DNA of 64,000 bases from Chaenocephalus aceratus (Eukaryota > Chordata > Actinopteri > Perciformes > Channichthyidae). The notes below the pieces were generated by a model. The model searched no databases and was not told the origin of the DNA. It worked only from the letters and a program-made list of their open reading frames with translations. Position 1 is the stretch's first letter. The number at the start of each line of letters is the position of its first letter. Positions 33,500 through 46,229 of the stretch are shown here, piece after piece. Both the position numbers and the translations under genes were made by a program. The stretch is from assembly GCA_023974075.1 (NCBI GenBank), contig JAMFTG010000182.1:175279-239278 (forward strand), written 5' to 3'.

Positions 33500-33730
33500 A
33501 TCCGGAATACTGACTCTCTCCCCGTTTTAAAATCACGTCTCAAAACATATCTCTTCACACTGGCACGTCCACCCTGATCACATCACACATCACACGTCCT
33601 CTGTTTTTCTGTTTTTATTGATTGATTATATTGTCGTGTTTTTTGGACTTTTGTTTTGTGTAGCTTGTACGGCGACCTTGAGAGCCTTGAAAGGCGCCTT
33701 TATAAATAAAATGTATTATTATTATTAGTA
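33500..33730 (+). mobile_element. LINE 3' end fragment (plus strand)
   Basis: The CTGACTCTCTCCCCGTTTTA and ACGTCTCAAAACATATCTCT stretch resembles the last codons of a fish CR1/L2-type ORF2. It is followed by GAAAGGCGCCTTTATAAATA and a TTATTATTATTAG tail. A similar tail is at 41570-41781. Confidence 0.65.
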
Positions 33731-34250
33731 GTAGTACAACTGGGTGTGTGCTTAGATGGGAAGCTCAAACCTCATAGCCTAAATAGTATACAACAACTGT
33801 ATCACTAATCATTATTGGGGTCAATATTGACTTTATTGATAACCTCTGGAGACCAATAATGATTTCCCCCATAGGCATATGCACTCATCTTTAGCACATC
33901 AATGCTCTGTTCAGCCAAATCAATATGCATGTCAATAAAACATTCAATAAAACATACAATACTGACTTGGCTTAGTTTATATAGTAAGAATATGGAGTCA
34001 CAAAGAATACTACAATGTGTGAGCCTTCTTTTAGTATTTCATTTCATTTTCAATTCTACACCACTTTGGAATAATTAGACTTCCTGTTTTGGAGAATTTT
34101 GTTTAAATCATTCATTTTAGAGTGAAGCTATTGAAATGCCATATATGGTACTGTTTAATCATTGCTGTACATGTCTTTAATATACCTGTAATCATATCTT
34201 TCATATCCAATCAATACCATATTCAAACCAATATGTGTGTTGCAGTAAAC

Positions 34251-34405
34251 CAATGGTTCTCAAAGTGTGGGGGGGGGGGGGTGGGGGGGGCGCGAGAGAC
34301 CAGGAGGAAAAATGGTTATACAAAAAAAAAGTATTGATTCGAAAATAATATGATACAGTACTATTACGTCTGGGTCTCTGTGTTTCATTAAAGCTCGGCT
34401 CTGTG

Positions 34406-34437
<32 letters not shown>

Positions 34438-35252
34438 TGCGTGCGTGTGTGTGTGGAACGAGCCATTTTATGTGTGCGCGAGAGAGAGAGAGCGCACCGG
34501 TACCGGAGATCGCTGTTGTTAGCTTCTGGTGCTAGCGAGCTACGCTAACGGATATAAGGAGTTGTTTCAACAACAAGGTGGAGGAGAGTCCTCTCCTGTC
34601 AGACTGAGAGACTCGGTGAGCTAAAGGACTCTCAGTGTTATCTCAGTTTTGGTCACCATTAATGTAAACAAGTATTTCCGAGGCGCACATTTATATGATC
34701 ATTATAGATATAAAAAAATAAGAGAATAAATGAAAAACAGGTATGAAATACTATATGACAGTAAAACAGAATAAAGTTTAAAAGGGGAGTGATTTGTAAA
34801 ATATCCATAAAGAAAAAGCAAATCTGTTTCCAGGTCTGTTTCAAATGGGTGTTGAGAGATGTTTCCATAGATCTCTCATGTTGCTCTCAAAGTGCACCAG
34901 ATTGATGCTTTTAACTTCAATATTTAAAAATCCTCCCGGGGGAGCATGCCCCCGGACCCCCCTATGTGAGGTCCACACACCACCTGTAATAATAGCACTT
35001 GACCCCTGCTTACACCTATATGCCGTGAGCTGATTATCGAGCCTTCATTGTAACTGTCACACTGTGTGTATGCGTGGGGAGTGTTGCAGTAGAAAGTTCC
35101 TCTGTAGCGCCCGGTACATTAATGGGAAACCCTAAATGTTTGAGCACCCTCTATGAAACGTCAAGCTACCCCACAGCACCCCCAAAAGAAATCTCTGGCG
35201 CCGCCACTGAGCCTGACTATTTGTGTTGACAGAAAAAGTTTGAGAACCACTG
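34251..35252. mobile_element. non-autonomous hAT element, 1 kb
   Basis: It starts CAATGGTTCTCAAAGTGTGG and ends AAGTTTGAGAACCACTG. The flanking CAGTAAAC at 34243-34250 and 35253-35260 is a perfect 8-bp duplication. A G-run follows the left TIR, and a GT/GC microsatellite lies at 34401-34455. The inside has no transposase motif. A patch at 34515-34560 contains GCTAGCGAGCTACGCTAACG. Confidence 0.92.
34401..34455 (+). repeat. (GT)n/(GTGC)n microsatellite
   Basis: GT repeats grade into TGCG repeats and back to GT, inside the hAT element. Confidence 0.9.
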
Positions 35253-35260
35253 CAGTAAAC

Positions 35261-37920
35261 ACATGAGAACATCTAGAGACTTCTCACCTCTGTCTTATTG
35301 TAACCAACTGAATACTACACTGTTTTCCATTTATCAATAAAAATGTACCATTACACACACCACATTCAAAGTGTACAACAACTGAAGACAAACGGTCAAT
35401 AATTGCTGCTAATATATAGTTTGGCCCTTGGTTCTAATATACAGTATGAGCCTCTGCTAAGCCAAGCTTTACGGACAATTGTGAGACTGTCCACATTTTC
35501 TCATGCAGACAGGGGCACCTATATTCCTCATGTTGCAGGACTAGTGGTGGTGCAGATGGAGCAGTGGCCATTTTGGAGCAGTGACGCGTGGCACAGCATT
35601 ACAATGGGCAACAATTTGCATATCATTTCATGTTGGGGATATTAGATTAATGGCTTGTGACTGGTGTGATGAATACTAATTTAGCCTTAAATCACGTCAC
35701 TGCTCATCCACCGCCTGCCCGGCGAGCAGCACGGCTCAGCATTCACACATTGATAAGGTCAGCTGACTTCCTTAGCCACGCTACTCCTGTTCCTCATTCG
35801 TTCTCGCTGGTTATGGCACTCGTCGTAAATGTTTGCTATTCCAGGGATTGTTGGTTTTATTGTTTCTGGTACATGTGAGCACCGCAGGGGTTAACGTCGT
35901 CTCCATTTACCTCCGCAGACAATAAAACCTGCTGATCGGGGCCAGCAGTGATGGCAAAGCTCTGATGAAAATCATAAATGTTACCCCTCCCTCCAGTGGC
36001 CCCAGTTTGACTCCCAGTGTGCTGCTCCCTGGCAGCCTCTGCGCCTGCAAGGGGAAATGATGTTAATGCTGTGTGAAAAGGCTACAGAGATACTGGAGGA
36101 GAGCAGAGCATCACGCAGTCTTTCGAAGTCACCAGACTCTTTCCACTCACCAACAGGTGCAGTGAAAGAAACGTGGAGGATGTGGACACACAAGGAAACG
36201 AAAACAAAGCAACTCATAGCCCTTGAGTTAGCTCAAGCATTAGCATTAGCATGTATATCTATTACCTTTGATAAGGGGAACTGAAAATCGTGACTGTTTG
36301 TATTCAGAATGCTTTGGTGAAAACATAGTTAAACATTTTTAATTAGCACAACTATTGAGACTAGATAGGTTATTAAGGTTAATTTGATTTAGGAATACGA
36401 AGGTCAGGATGACAGATTTGTCGTTTTTGAAGGATAAAACATTTCATGGATGCCCTGCAGGGAACGGTTTCATATTTTATACGTTTTCATGTGAAAATGT
36501 AGTATCAATAAGTTACTCTAAATGTTCAAACCAATGCAACAGCATAGCCTTGTTTTAAAAAATCCATTCGTGTCAATTTCATGATTTAAAAAAGCAGTCT
36601 TTTGTTCCATGAATACATTAATACTTCAGTAACACTTAATACCGATTCAGAAATAGCTAGCCTTTTAGTATCAGTATCTTTATTTTTTAAAGCCAGGCAA
36701 CGCACAGTACAGCAGCTCATTGGACAGCATGATTTCAATGTACCCCAATAATAAAAGGAATATTGTGAATCAAACATTAGTGATCCTCATGAGGACTTAA
36801 TTCAATGAATATTCATCTTAATTTGTAAATAACGAAGTCATGATGAGCTAGTGTAAGATGCTGCTGTTGAATAATAACCACACTGCATTGGTTGACGTTG
36901 TACGGCTCTCAAAGGTGCAGTACAGCTTTACTGCGGATCAAATATATAGTCATCATTTCATTATTTCATTACACTACATTCGCCATTTAATTCATTTTGC
37001 ACGAGTTTCTGAAGGCTATTCTTTGTGGAGATTTTTCCACATAGAGTAGTGCATGTGTGTGTCACTTCGTCCATCCTCCTGAGAGTAGATGGCTAGCCAG
37101 GAGGAGGGAGGAGGCGGGAGGATGTCCAGAGGGAGCGGTTTGATTGATGTGTTTTGGGGGTAGAGGAAGGTACGAGGGGGAAGTCGTGGGGATGGGAGCT
37201 TGATGGGACTCCGCTGCAGGAGGGAGGCTCTTTAGTGGGGGAGGAGGCGGTGATGGGAGCTTTAACAAGCCCTAGATTGTTAGTGACAGGCAGATACTTC
37301 AACACTTAAAGTAGAAGGTTTGATTTAATCACAGAGCTGTCATTTGTTATTTGTCTGCCTTGCTCCACCGGGGCCACGGCTGATCAACTGCCTGGTCCCA
37401 GGAGAGCCCTTTTTCCCCCTGTAATGTCTAAATCCCCTGCACAAATTACAGGCATGCACCACCTCCCCTCCACCCGCCTTCAATCCTGGCATGTTAGGAG
37501 ACGAAGGCCAGTATCAGGGGGGGGGGGACATGAGCAGGGGCAGGGAGACAGGTAGCGGGAATGAGAGAGGGAGATGGAATAGCCCGAGGGCCACTAAAGA
37601 TCATTAATAGGACTGTCAGGGAGGTTGCCAGTTGGTTAGCGTCCCATAAATAAGGAATGAGCTCCTCCCTCCTCACCCATTCTAGTTCATTAATAATGCC
37701 TGCTGTGGTTATTTTGTTGCGTCGTGCTTTGAAGGGGTGAGGGGGGATTCAGGGCCACGCTTTGCTGCTCGCTTTGGTAATCCAATAGGACGGCGTTTCA
37801 AATTAGCGATGACTCCCCCGAACATCGAAACAGAGTCAATCAGACATGGGAGGGGTGACAAAAGAAATGAGGTCGACGTATCCAATGCTTTATCTCCTGT
37901 ATGTTGAATCGCCTCATTTG
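35261..37920. other. unique non-coding sequence
   Basis: No exon recognised. Repeat-free patches at 35880-36050 and 37320-37480 have conserved-element-like composition but no decisive motif. A G-run lies at 37519-37528. Confidence 0.4.
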
Positions 37921-38146
37921 GTTTCCTTTGTTTACTTCTGTAACATAGTGACATCACGGCGTTTCTATTAGCTAGTGCTACGACACATTAGACATGATAA
38001 GGGGCGGGACATCTCTTAGCGGTTGACTAATCACAACAGAGCCGGCGAGCTAACCAATAAGACCTTTTTCAACATTAGAGCATGGAAACATGTCACAGTA
38101 GAAGCACTGAATACAAGTCTGAACCTTAACATGAGCATAAAATGAC
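37921..38146 (+). mobile_element. fragment of the CCAAT-containing MITE family
   Basis: Shares TTTACTTCTGTAACATAGTG, GGGGCGGGACATCTCTTAGC and the GAGCCGGCGAGCTAACCAAT block with 20600-20780. It ends in AACATGAGCATAAAATG. The left TIR is lost. Confidence 0.7.
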
Positions 38147-38179
38147 ACCGGGTCCAGCCCACCTTTCCATTGGGACTTA

Positions 38180-38925
38180 GATTCCACCGGGTCCGTCTGC
38201 GTCGCGTAACGGCCGCGTTACGGGCGTGTTACGGGCGCGTTACGACCGCGTTACGACCGCGTTACGACCACGTTACGACCGCGTTACCCCGCATTACGAC
38301 CGCGTTACGACCGCGTTACCCCGCGTTACGACCGCGTTACGACCGCGTTACCCCGTGTTACGGCTGCACCGCGGCGTTCGCGGCCACTCTAGTCTATGGG
38401 TGCTATTCCACCAGACGCGGCGCGTTACGGCTCAGAAGCGTCCCAGAAGCGTCTCGGCGCTGGGCTCCGATCAAAATAGGATTCAAGTCTATTTTCGACG
38501 CGAGGCGTTGCAGAGGCGCCGGGCAGGAAGTGGACCGGTCAGAGCATCCGGCCCATCCGCAAAATAAACTAATTGTGCAGACCCTATCCCTCCGTAGTCT
38601 TTCAAGTAGGAGGAGAAATGCCAGCGTTCTCCTCCGGTTTACAGGCACTGTGTAAATTATATATATAGAATAATTATGATGATGAATTTTACCACTAAAA
38701 TACAGCAACACATCTTTGATTCATGTCGTTTATAGCTGGGATATTACAATCACTATGAACTTTGTCTGCACAAAGTAGCCCGTCCAGGAAATATGCCCAA
38801 AGCAACAAAAGCGAGCCGGCAGGCAAGACGCTCCGCTTCTGAAATGCTTCTGAAATGCGCCCGGTGGGGAATGACGCCGGAGGAGGCCGGACCAAAACCG
38901 CGACGCAGACGGACCCGGTGGAATC
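38180..38925. mobile_element. CpG-rich TIR element
   Basis: The left end GATTCCACCGGGTCCGTCTG continues into CGTCGCG. The right end is its exact inverse (…CAGACGGACCCGGTGGAATC), giving TIRs of about 27 bp. The 746-bp element is very rich in CpG on its left side, with an 11/10-bp tandem array. A second internal ATTCCACCAGACGCGGCGCG near 38405 echoes the TIR, hinting at a composite or internally duplicated structure. No clear target duplication and no coding capacity. Superfamily unknown. Confidence 0.8.
38216..38360 (+). repeat. 11/10-bp CpG-rich tandem array
   Basis: CGTTACGACCG (11 bp) and CGTTACCCCG (10 bp) alternate in a partly regular 11-11-10 pattern over about 145 bp, with GGG and TGT variants at the edges. 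It lies inside the TIR element. Confidence 0.9.
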
Positions 38926-39488
38926 GAGGGGTGAGGCTGAGAGGAAAAGGAATCGCTAGATAAAGAGAGGGGGGTAGGATGTTAAAGGGAAATAAGGAGC
39001 ACGGGTTCAGAGGGGTCAGCCTGCAGGTAAAAGCCTTGCCTTTTAATTAGGGTGAAAGGATATGGTTATTTTCTAAAGACCAGGGGCCTGGGCACTGTGG
39101 AGGCTGATAGCAGTCAATGCAGCTCATTAACCCCCTTCCCACTTTAAACTCTCGACATGACTCCCTCTGAGGAGGCATAGATTAAAGGCTCTGCCAGGGC
39201 ACACATGACAGGAGGGCTTCTGGGTAACTGTTCCCGAATACTCACGTCCACTCTCTCTCCTTTACTCCTCACTCTCTCTTGACCTTCACTTTTCCCTTTC
39301 TTCTTTTGGTCACCAACATCTCAAGCCTTACCTCAGGGTTATCGATCTAAGGTTCGCCGCCTTGGTTTGTCCAACTTCTTTCTTGTAATTATGCTTTCAT
39401 CATAAGGAGAGCTACAAATAATCTGTCTCCATTTAAATCAAGTTCCTTTCAAAACTGGGAAGGACACATGTCACTACTGTTTTCAAAG
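38926..39488. other. unique non-coding sequence
   Basis: Nothing recognised beyond a C/T-rich stretch at 39250-39305. Confidence 0.45.
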
Positions 39489-39900
39489 GCAAGAGGTTCA
39501 AGGTTCTTTATTGTCAAACTAACATAGCTCCAGAGTCATTATGTCGTTGAAAATCTTAGGTCACGGGCTTCTCCAACAATGCAACCCAATAATACAGATA
39601 AGCAGACAATAATAAAACAATATTAAAGTATATTATATTGAAAGTAATACAAAAAGAAAAATAGTTTTAAAGAAGTGGAATAGTGCAACACGAGTCGATA
39701 CACAAGTCGTGAAATTATATATTAGATAATAGATAAATAATTACTAAGTAGCAGATGAATGTTGTTGTTTCAGCAGTTCAGGTGTGTAACAGTCGTATTG
39801 CCTGCGGGATGAAGCTGTCTCTGAATCTGGTTGGTTTGTCCGGATGCTGCGCTAACGCCTGCCAGACGCTGAACGGTTCGTGGCCGGGGTGATGACTACA
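39489..39900 (-). mobile_element. retroelement 3' region (minus strand)
   Basis: The start GGTTCAAGGTTCTTTATTGT and AAAATCTTAGGTCACGGGCT are the inverse of the tail at 32790-32881. The upstream part, with GCGGGATGAAGCTGTCTCTG and CTGAACGGTTCGTGGCC-like sequence, is recurrent LINE 3'-UTR-type sequence. No ORF. Confidence 0.65.
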
Positions 39901-40946
39901 ATAGGTCAAAACAAGGCGACATATTTCTTACAAATTCCTCTTAAAAGGGACCACATAACTGAAATGAGAAGCATTAGCATATTTGTCTTTCATCTTGTGT
40001 TCCGTCTAGTTATAGTGCCTTTCCGTAGGCCCTGGGTGCTCGCAAAGAGCTGCTCTTAGTGCATCTGGTTGTTTCTAGACATCAAACACCGGCATGAGAG
40101 CGAAAGAAAAAAAAAGGTGTGGCGGAGAGAATAGCAGCAGGACGGCAGCCAGAGAGCCATGATGTATGATTGTATTCGTCCCTCCTTCCTGTTCCTGATT
40201 AGGGGCCTTTAAACTGTGATCGATTGTCCTCAGACTGGCCTCAAATCAAAGGCAGACACTGTATGTGCTGAGTGAGAAGGAAACACATGGATGCATTAGA
40301 GGCCTGTGGCTCTGAGGTGCACAGCGAGAGGTTGATTCACTTTGTGCAGGCCGGCTGGGAAATAGGAAGTGGAAGGGGTCGCGGGGTGATGGACGGGCAC
40401 GGCACACACTTACATGCTGACGGGTGCACATGCATGTCTGCGCGCCCTGTTGTTACATATCTACGGACACAGATAGGCCGGACCTCCCTCGGCGTCTCTT
40501 GTCTTTCGGCTCGCTTTGCCTGAGTGGTCCCGGGCAGGTGGGATTGGAGGATTTCACAGTGCCTCCAAACATCAAGAAGGATCTGGAACAAGCTCGGTTA
40601 TCCATCTCCTCTCCGTGACCGCCAATCCCAGATGCTTAACACTCATCCCATCTTTCAGTTTTCCTTCACTGCATCCAGGCCCTCTGCAACACCTCCCCTC
40701 CTCACGGGCTCCGTCCACTTGAGAGGAGCCCCGGTCTTCAAGAGACAACCACTCTGCAAACAATTTATGATGCCTTTCTAAGGAAGTCAGATCTTTCCTC
40801 CATACCGTTGGGACTTCATTTCCCCCGTCTCTCTCGCTGCCAAAAGAACATTCTGATATGTAATCTCTGGCTGGAGGAATGGCAGACAGACAGACACATG
40901 TGCACATTTGTTTTCTTGCTCTTGACCTGCGATCGACTGCAGAGCT

Positions 40947-41001
<55 letters not shown>

Positions 41002-41151
41002 AAAAGGCTGCCTTACAACAGATGGTTCTCCTTAAGGAGCTGAGATGAAACTCTTTGTGTTACAAGTGCTCTTTGGTCTTTTTTGAGACTGCAATCGGTT
41101 CAGGCTCCCCTGCTGGGCTTCGTTCCAATGTGCTGAGGCCAAATGCATATC

Positions 41152-41193
<42 letters not shown>

Positions 41194-41352
41194 CCTGGGG
41201 TTCTGAAGAATGGTCTCACCTGTCATTTTGCTTTGAGTTATTGAACAAACTAAGGTTTAGTCGAGGCTGATTCATTGTCCTTGGCATATTTCTGGAATCA
41301 GATCGTTGGCATCATCTGAAAGTTTAGATGGCTTCATTGTGATGTACTTTTC
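39901..41352. other. non-coding sequence with two dinucleotide repeats
   Basis: Contains (GA)n at 40951-40995 and (CA)n at 41153-41191. The many overlapping short frames at 40246-41035 have no motif support. Confidence 0.5.
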
Positions 41353-41356
41353 TTAA

Positions 41357-42115
41357 CCCTTCGATGCCCTGAGAGCGACTGGACCCCACACTCTTCCATA
41401 AGTGGGTCTAAAAGGACCCGTATTAGACTAATATGTGTTTTTATGCAATTTTTGGGCTTGTATAATATTTAGTTTTATATTTTGGTTCACATCAGAAATA
41501 TGTTATATTTAATTTTCACAATTTATAATTTTAGACATTTTGAAAAAAAAACGTTTTGAACATATCGATGCAAAGATCTCCGCTACTCTGAGACCCTCAC
41601 AGTATTCCAGTCCCTTTTCAAAACTCATCTCTTGTCTACTCGCAGCCCCCCCCCCCCCCCATCAATCTATGCCGGTTGATCAAGTTTGATAGTCCTATAC
41701 CCCCCACCCTAACCTTCCCTTATGTTGTAAAGCGATGTTGAGTCCTTGAAAAGCCCTATACAAATATAATGTATTATTATTATACTGACGGGTTTCAGAT
41801 CTTCTTGCTGTGTAAAATAATCTTCCTGAGAGGTGTCACTTGTGATGTCGTCTGTGTGGTCTACAGTGAATGTATTCCTGACAGCAACAGGTGATAAGAA
41901 TCAAAGGTTCCTATAGGAAATACAAGCGTGTCATTTTTGACCCACTTATGGAAGCTTGGGGTAGAAATACGAAAACTACAATTTAAAATGTGATTGGCTT
42001 GATATCCAAAACATGTTTTTTGAGGAATAGCTGGAATATGAAATGATCAAAAAATGTAATTACAAAGATGCTTCACGAAAACCGGGTCCAAAAAGACCCA
42101 CAATGCATCTAAGGG
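41357..42115. mobile_element. piggyBac-like MITE, TTAA target duplication
   Basis: TTAA at 41353-41356 and 42116-42119 flanks termini CCCTTCGATGC and, inverted, CCCTTAGATGC. Subterminal GGGTCTAAAAGGACCC and GGGTCCAAAAAGACCC palindromes lie near both ends. TTAA plus CCCT termini are the piggyBac hallmark. A LINE tail is nested at 41570-41781. No transposase. Confidence 0.87.
41570..41781 (+). mobile_element. LINE 3' tail nested in the piggyBac-like MITE
   Basis: CTCCGCTACTCTGAGACCCT and TTTTCAAAACTCATCTCTTG, a C-run at 41646-41659, then CCTTGAAAAGCCCTATACAA and an (ATT)n tail. It resembles the CR1/L2-type 3' end at 33500-33730. Boundaries approximate. Confidence 0.65.
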
Positions 42116-42282
42116 TTAAAGGGGCCCTCTCATTCTAATCGTCAGGTTGCATATTTGTCTTTTGTGTCTTTACTCTGACATGTCTCCAAGCTTTAATGTT
42201 CAAAAAGGTCTTTATATGTATCATACTGCCTGTGCTGCAGCACCTCTTTTCACCCTCCGTCTGAAACCAGAGCCCAAATCCC
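42116..42282 (-). mobile_element. right-end fragment of the CCAAT-containing MITE family
   Basis: Read on the minus strand, the block GGTTTCAGACGGAGGGTGAA leads to a terminus ending GAGAGGGCCCCTTTAA. Its terminal TTAA is the same TTAA that flanks the piggyBac-like MITE, so the two elements abut on one shared target site. Confidence 0.7.
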
Positions 42283-45200
42283 AAAACCCATTTTATTTGC
42301 TGCAAATATTGAAAAACACTTTGTTCTGATTGTGTGAAATAGCGCACGTATAAGCCATAAGTGACCTTATTTCCACAATGAAACAGATGTGTTTAAATCT
42401 TTGGAGACGGGTTACTGAGAAACCCACCACTGTTATTCGTGAGGCTCTAATGAATGATCACCGCACACGTCTCTCCGTGCCGCTTGTTAAGACAGATATC
42501 TGGAACCTCCAACAGATTGATGTTGAATCTGAATAGGAAATGGAGTTTGTCTGCCAGCAGAGGCCTGTCTCCGAAGAGGGGGGGGAGGAAAAGGAGCGAT
42601 TGCGTCCCCAGCAGAGTGATGGCATCACTTCTCAAAGCGCACACGCTCGTGACAAGTAAACTGAAATCATCATTGATGTTATTTATTTTCAAATGTTCCC
42701 CGCTTGACAGGCGACATCTTGTTCTGCACGCATCCCGAGGGAGGCCGCGGTGCTCAGCGCTTCTCGGCTCCATCATGCGCAGACAGCCGCTCGGCGCTGA
42801 CACCAAAGCAGTGGGACTCGCTAGAGACTTGCTCTGGAATTTGTCACAATCCTGCGCCGCATGAAGAAAACACAAATGCACTCAGTTCCTTGTTTACACA
42901 CATTCAGATCTGTCGCGATGCTTGTCTCCCACCTCCGCATCTGCCGCCCCGGCGGAGAACAAAAGACTGTTTGCCCAGTGAAAAAGAAAAACAGAAAGGC
43001 CGTTAAAGATTAGATTTGTTTTGTGCTGGATAAATGTCAACAAAAGTGTAATCTGTGGAAAGACGGCATGCTGCAAATGCCAAAGCAACGACTCAGTCTG
43101 ATTTAGACGTGACACGTGGAATTAGCAGTAAATTAACTGTCAAAACTAAATATTTCCAAAAGCTAAATCAAATCTGTAGTCGGTTGTTGTTATCGTGTGC
43201 TATTTTGCTCGTTCAAACATGTATCCAAATATGAACTAATGACTAATACTAATCGCTGAGTGTTACGCTCTATTTGTTAGCCTATTTTCCAAAAGACGGG
43301 GTTTTTCGTTGCCAGTTTTCCACTGTAATCCATCACAGACATCATAGCAGCCGTTCCAACTACACAATGCTACAACAACATGCTGTAATCCCACCAACCC
43401 TGCACACTCAGGCTCCGTGTCCTATGTGTGTGTGTGCTAGCCTGGCCCATCCATTCATGTGCACATGGCCTCATTATCAGTCAGTCGCTGTCTGCGCTCG
43501 GGGGAGGCAGTGCAGATGAAGAAGCGAGCATGGCGGCGGTCAGGTAAACCAGCCATGAGCCAACACCGGAGCCAAGATCCCCCCGGCACAGCTCTGCTAA
43601 AGGAGTCCATTTGTCAAACGTGCCTCCACCGGGGCCCGCCAGGGAGTACATTACGGGCTGGGGCCCCCGCAGGGATCGGTCCTCTGACTCTCAGACACAC
43701 TCACTCACCACGCTGGCCGCCCAAGGTGCTTCCTACAGTCAGCAGTGACCAGCCCCCGGCCTGCACTCATTCGATTGGCTCATTAATAAAACAGCCCCCA
43801 CTGAGAGCTGGGGACATGCTCCGACGCTCTGGACATTGCTCTCTCCGGCTAATGGGCCAGCCGGGAGAGGCCTTTGTCTGCGCCCGACTCCCTCACATCC
43901 CTCAACATGTCAGGCGAGACAATGCGAGGAGGGATGGAAGGCTTTGACTGTGTAAAGCCCAGATCATGTTGTGTGTGCGCCTGGGCTGGAGCGCAGTATT
44001 CACCGAAGACTTCGACGTGTCTTCAGTCTGGGCGAGTGCCTGCGCTCTGCTCCGTCAATCCCACTTTGCCGAACCTCCTCTATTGTGTCTCCTCTCAAAA
44101 TGATTACGGACTGGCTTGCATGTGTCCACTCCCTGCCATCAAGCTATCTACGCAACTCCCGTTACTGTTTTTTAGCAAAGTGTGAAGTAAGCTAGTTCTT
44201 CTCTCCCCTCGTTCGGCTTTGTAGCTCAGATAGAAGCTGCTCTGATTCACAGCTGGGCTCCTGCGGGAGAAACAAGAGTTTTGTTTGTGTTGTTGTAGGA
44301 CGTAAATCTAACGAGAGGTAGAGATGGAGCACGAAGGCTTATGGATCCCTTAGGGGTCTTACGGAGCCTCACTAAATACATCTGAATTGAAAATACATAT
44401 GGAGCTGTAAACCGTTCGCATAAAGGAATAGTTGTTCTCCTTTAGGAGAGTATGAGATTTACTGGATTCCACCGTCAGCACATTAAAACAGAAAAGACAT
44501 GCAAGAGAGTTAGTGTACATAAAGTACATTGAAATGTTTTCGCGATGTATCAATTCAGAGTCTGGAGACCAGTCGTTGTTTTCACAGCGATCTTTCCTCC
44601 GTCTGCGAGCTGGTGTTTCTGGAACACGATCTCCAGGGACTGAACCCTGGGGTTGTTTAAAGCTCAATCTACTTTTCCGCATACCTACTTCCTGTTTAGC
44701 ACAGAGAGAGCACGTGAAAAGTGCGAAATTGGTGCCATAATCTCGCCGGACAAAACTCACCGGAAAAGGTTGGCTCTCCTAAATTATTAGCTTAAGGAAA
44801 CAGTCGAGAGATTTATGAATATCCCCAGGTGACAGCTCTAGTCACTTCCATATGTGACCCCGAGGCTGAGTGGCTGACAGGGCCCTTCCAGGCCGATTAG
44901 GCTCCCAGGCTCGAGCTGAGAGGCCTGCCTTGTTGGCAGCTGAGGGCCAGGGGAGCGTAGCCTCTTGAGCTCAATTGGTAAAGATCACAGATGTAGAGGC
45001 CCGACGAGGGCAGCCTGTTTCTGGGTCGCGGCAGCCGGGAGACCCTCCTCCTCGACACTGGGTTTACTGTTACCCTCGGTCCCTTGAAGAGGAAACAACA
45101 CTGGCGCCAATTAAAGCTTTAAGACATTAAATAAAACCCCTCTGTTGTTGCCTTTAAAACATCCCAGTTAATGCTTCTTTGTCTTTACGATGGAACCCCA

Positions 45201-46229
45201 GTCAGCTGCCATCGCTCTGCTTTCTATTAGTGAGGGATCGAGTGGTTTTGTGTCAGCTTTTTTTTCTATCCCCCCTCCTGCCATCTTTCCCCTGCCTTCC
45301 AGCTCGCGGCTTGATTGCTATACAAACAACCTTTTTATTGCTGGAATACATACAGTTAGAGGGGAGGAAGTCCAGATTTTGTAGACTTTTAGAGGTAGTA
45401 AACAGTTCTGTGAACATCTGCGGGCTACAATAAGTACACTGTCTGAACTGTTTAAGAGATTTCACCAATCAGAATAACCAAAAGGCTTCGCCGACAGAGG
45501 TCTCTCGATGAGACACGCTGACATTTGAAGGTTTTGTTTAATGAATCGCAGGAATCCCAGGAACGTAAACGCCTGAAATGAGACAGGCTTTCAGGCGGAA
45601 AAGTACATCCCAGCTGGCACACAAATATGTTCTACTTATATGTGCAAATATTTCTTTAGTTATATTTTATAGTAATCTCAATGGAATCTTAGACCAAATA
45701 TGTAGTTATTTAGCTGCACAGTATGATGTCTCCGCATGGTTCTCCTTTCCTGTGTGCGTCACCTCTCTAACGCAGCGCAGCATGCATACCCTTAGTTTGG
45801 GTATTTCTGTGTTATTGAATCTGGATAACCTGTTACATGGATGTATTTCTGGACTGCATTATAGTCTACTGTATGTGGGAGGGAAAGGAAATAATAAGCT
45901 CAAATAAATTACATTTATTTCACGTTTGAACACGGTGGAGTTTAACAGAGGTGTGTCCAGGTACTTGTTAGCGCACCAAGGCGAGCAGAAAGTGAAGATG
46001 GACACCCTGCAGGCAGGCTACAAAGCCACAATGGAACAAAGGAACACAAGACCAATATGAAACTGATGTCAAAGGCTTTTTGCTTCTGTCTCTGGAGCTG
46101 CATTGGTGCAATTAGCGAGGAAGGCCCTTGGTCTTATATCAAACCCCCCACTAGGGTCCGGTATGAAGAGGGCGAGGGGAGATGGAAGGAGTGGTCGTAT
46201 GTCCCGAGGGAGGCTGGGGTGAGGAGGCA
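42283..46229. other. unique non-coding sequence
   Basis: No established feature. Near 43530 an ATGGCGGCGGTCAG sequence is followed by GTAAAC, which could mimic a tiny first coding exon, but no supporting promoter or partner exon is seen. Segment 44820-45010 is repeat-free. Confidence 0.4.

Noticed and set aside
38170..38655. Arg/Tyr-rich open frames of 113-161 codons
   Set aside because: They read through a CpG-rich 11/10-bp tandem array inside a TIR element.
43459..43947. 162-codon frame with ATGGCGGCGGTCAG followed by GTAAAC (possible small first exon)
   Set aside because: A Kozak-like ATG and a weak donor occur by chance often; no promoter signature or partner exon was found.
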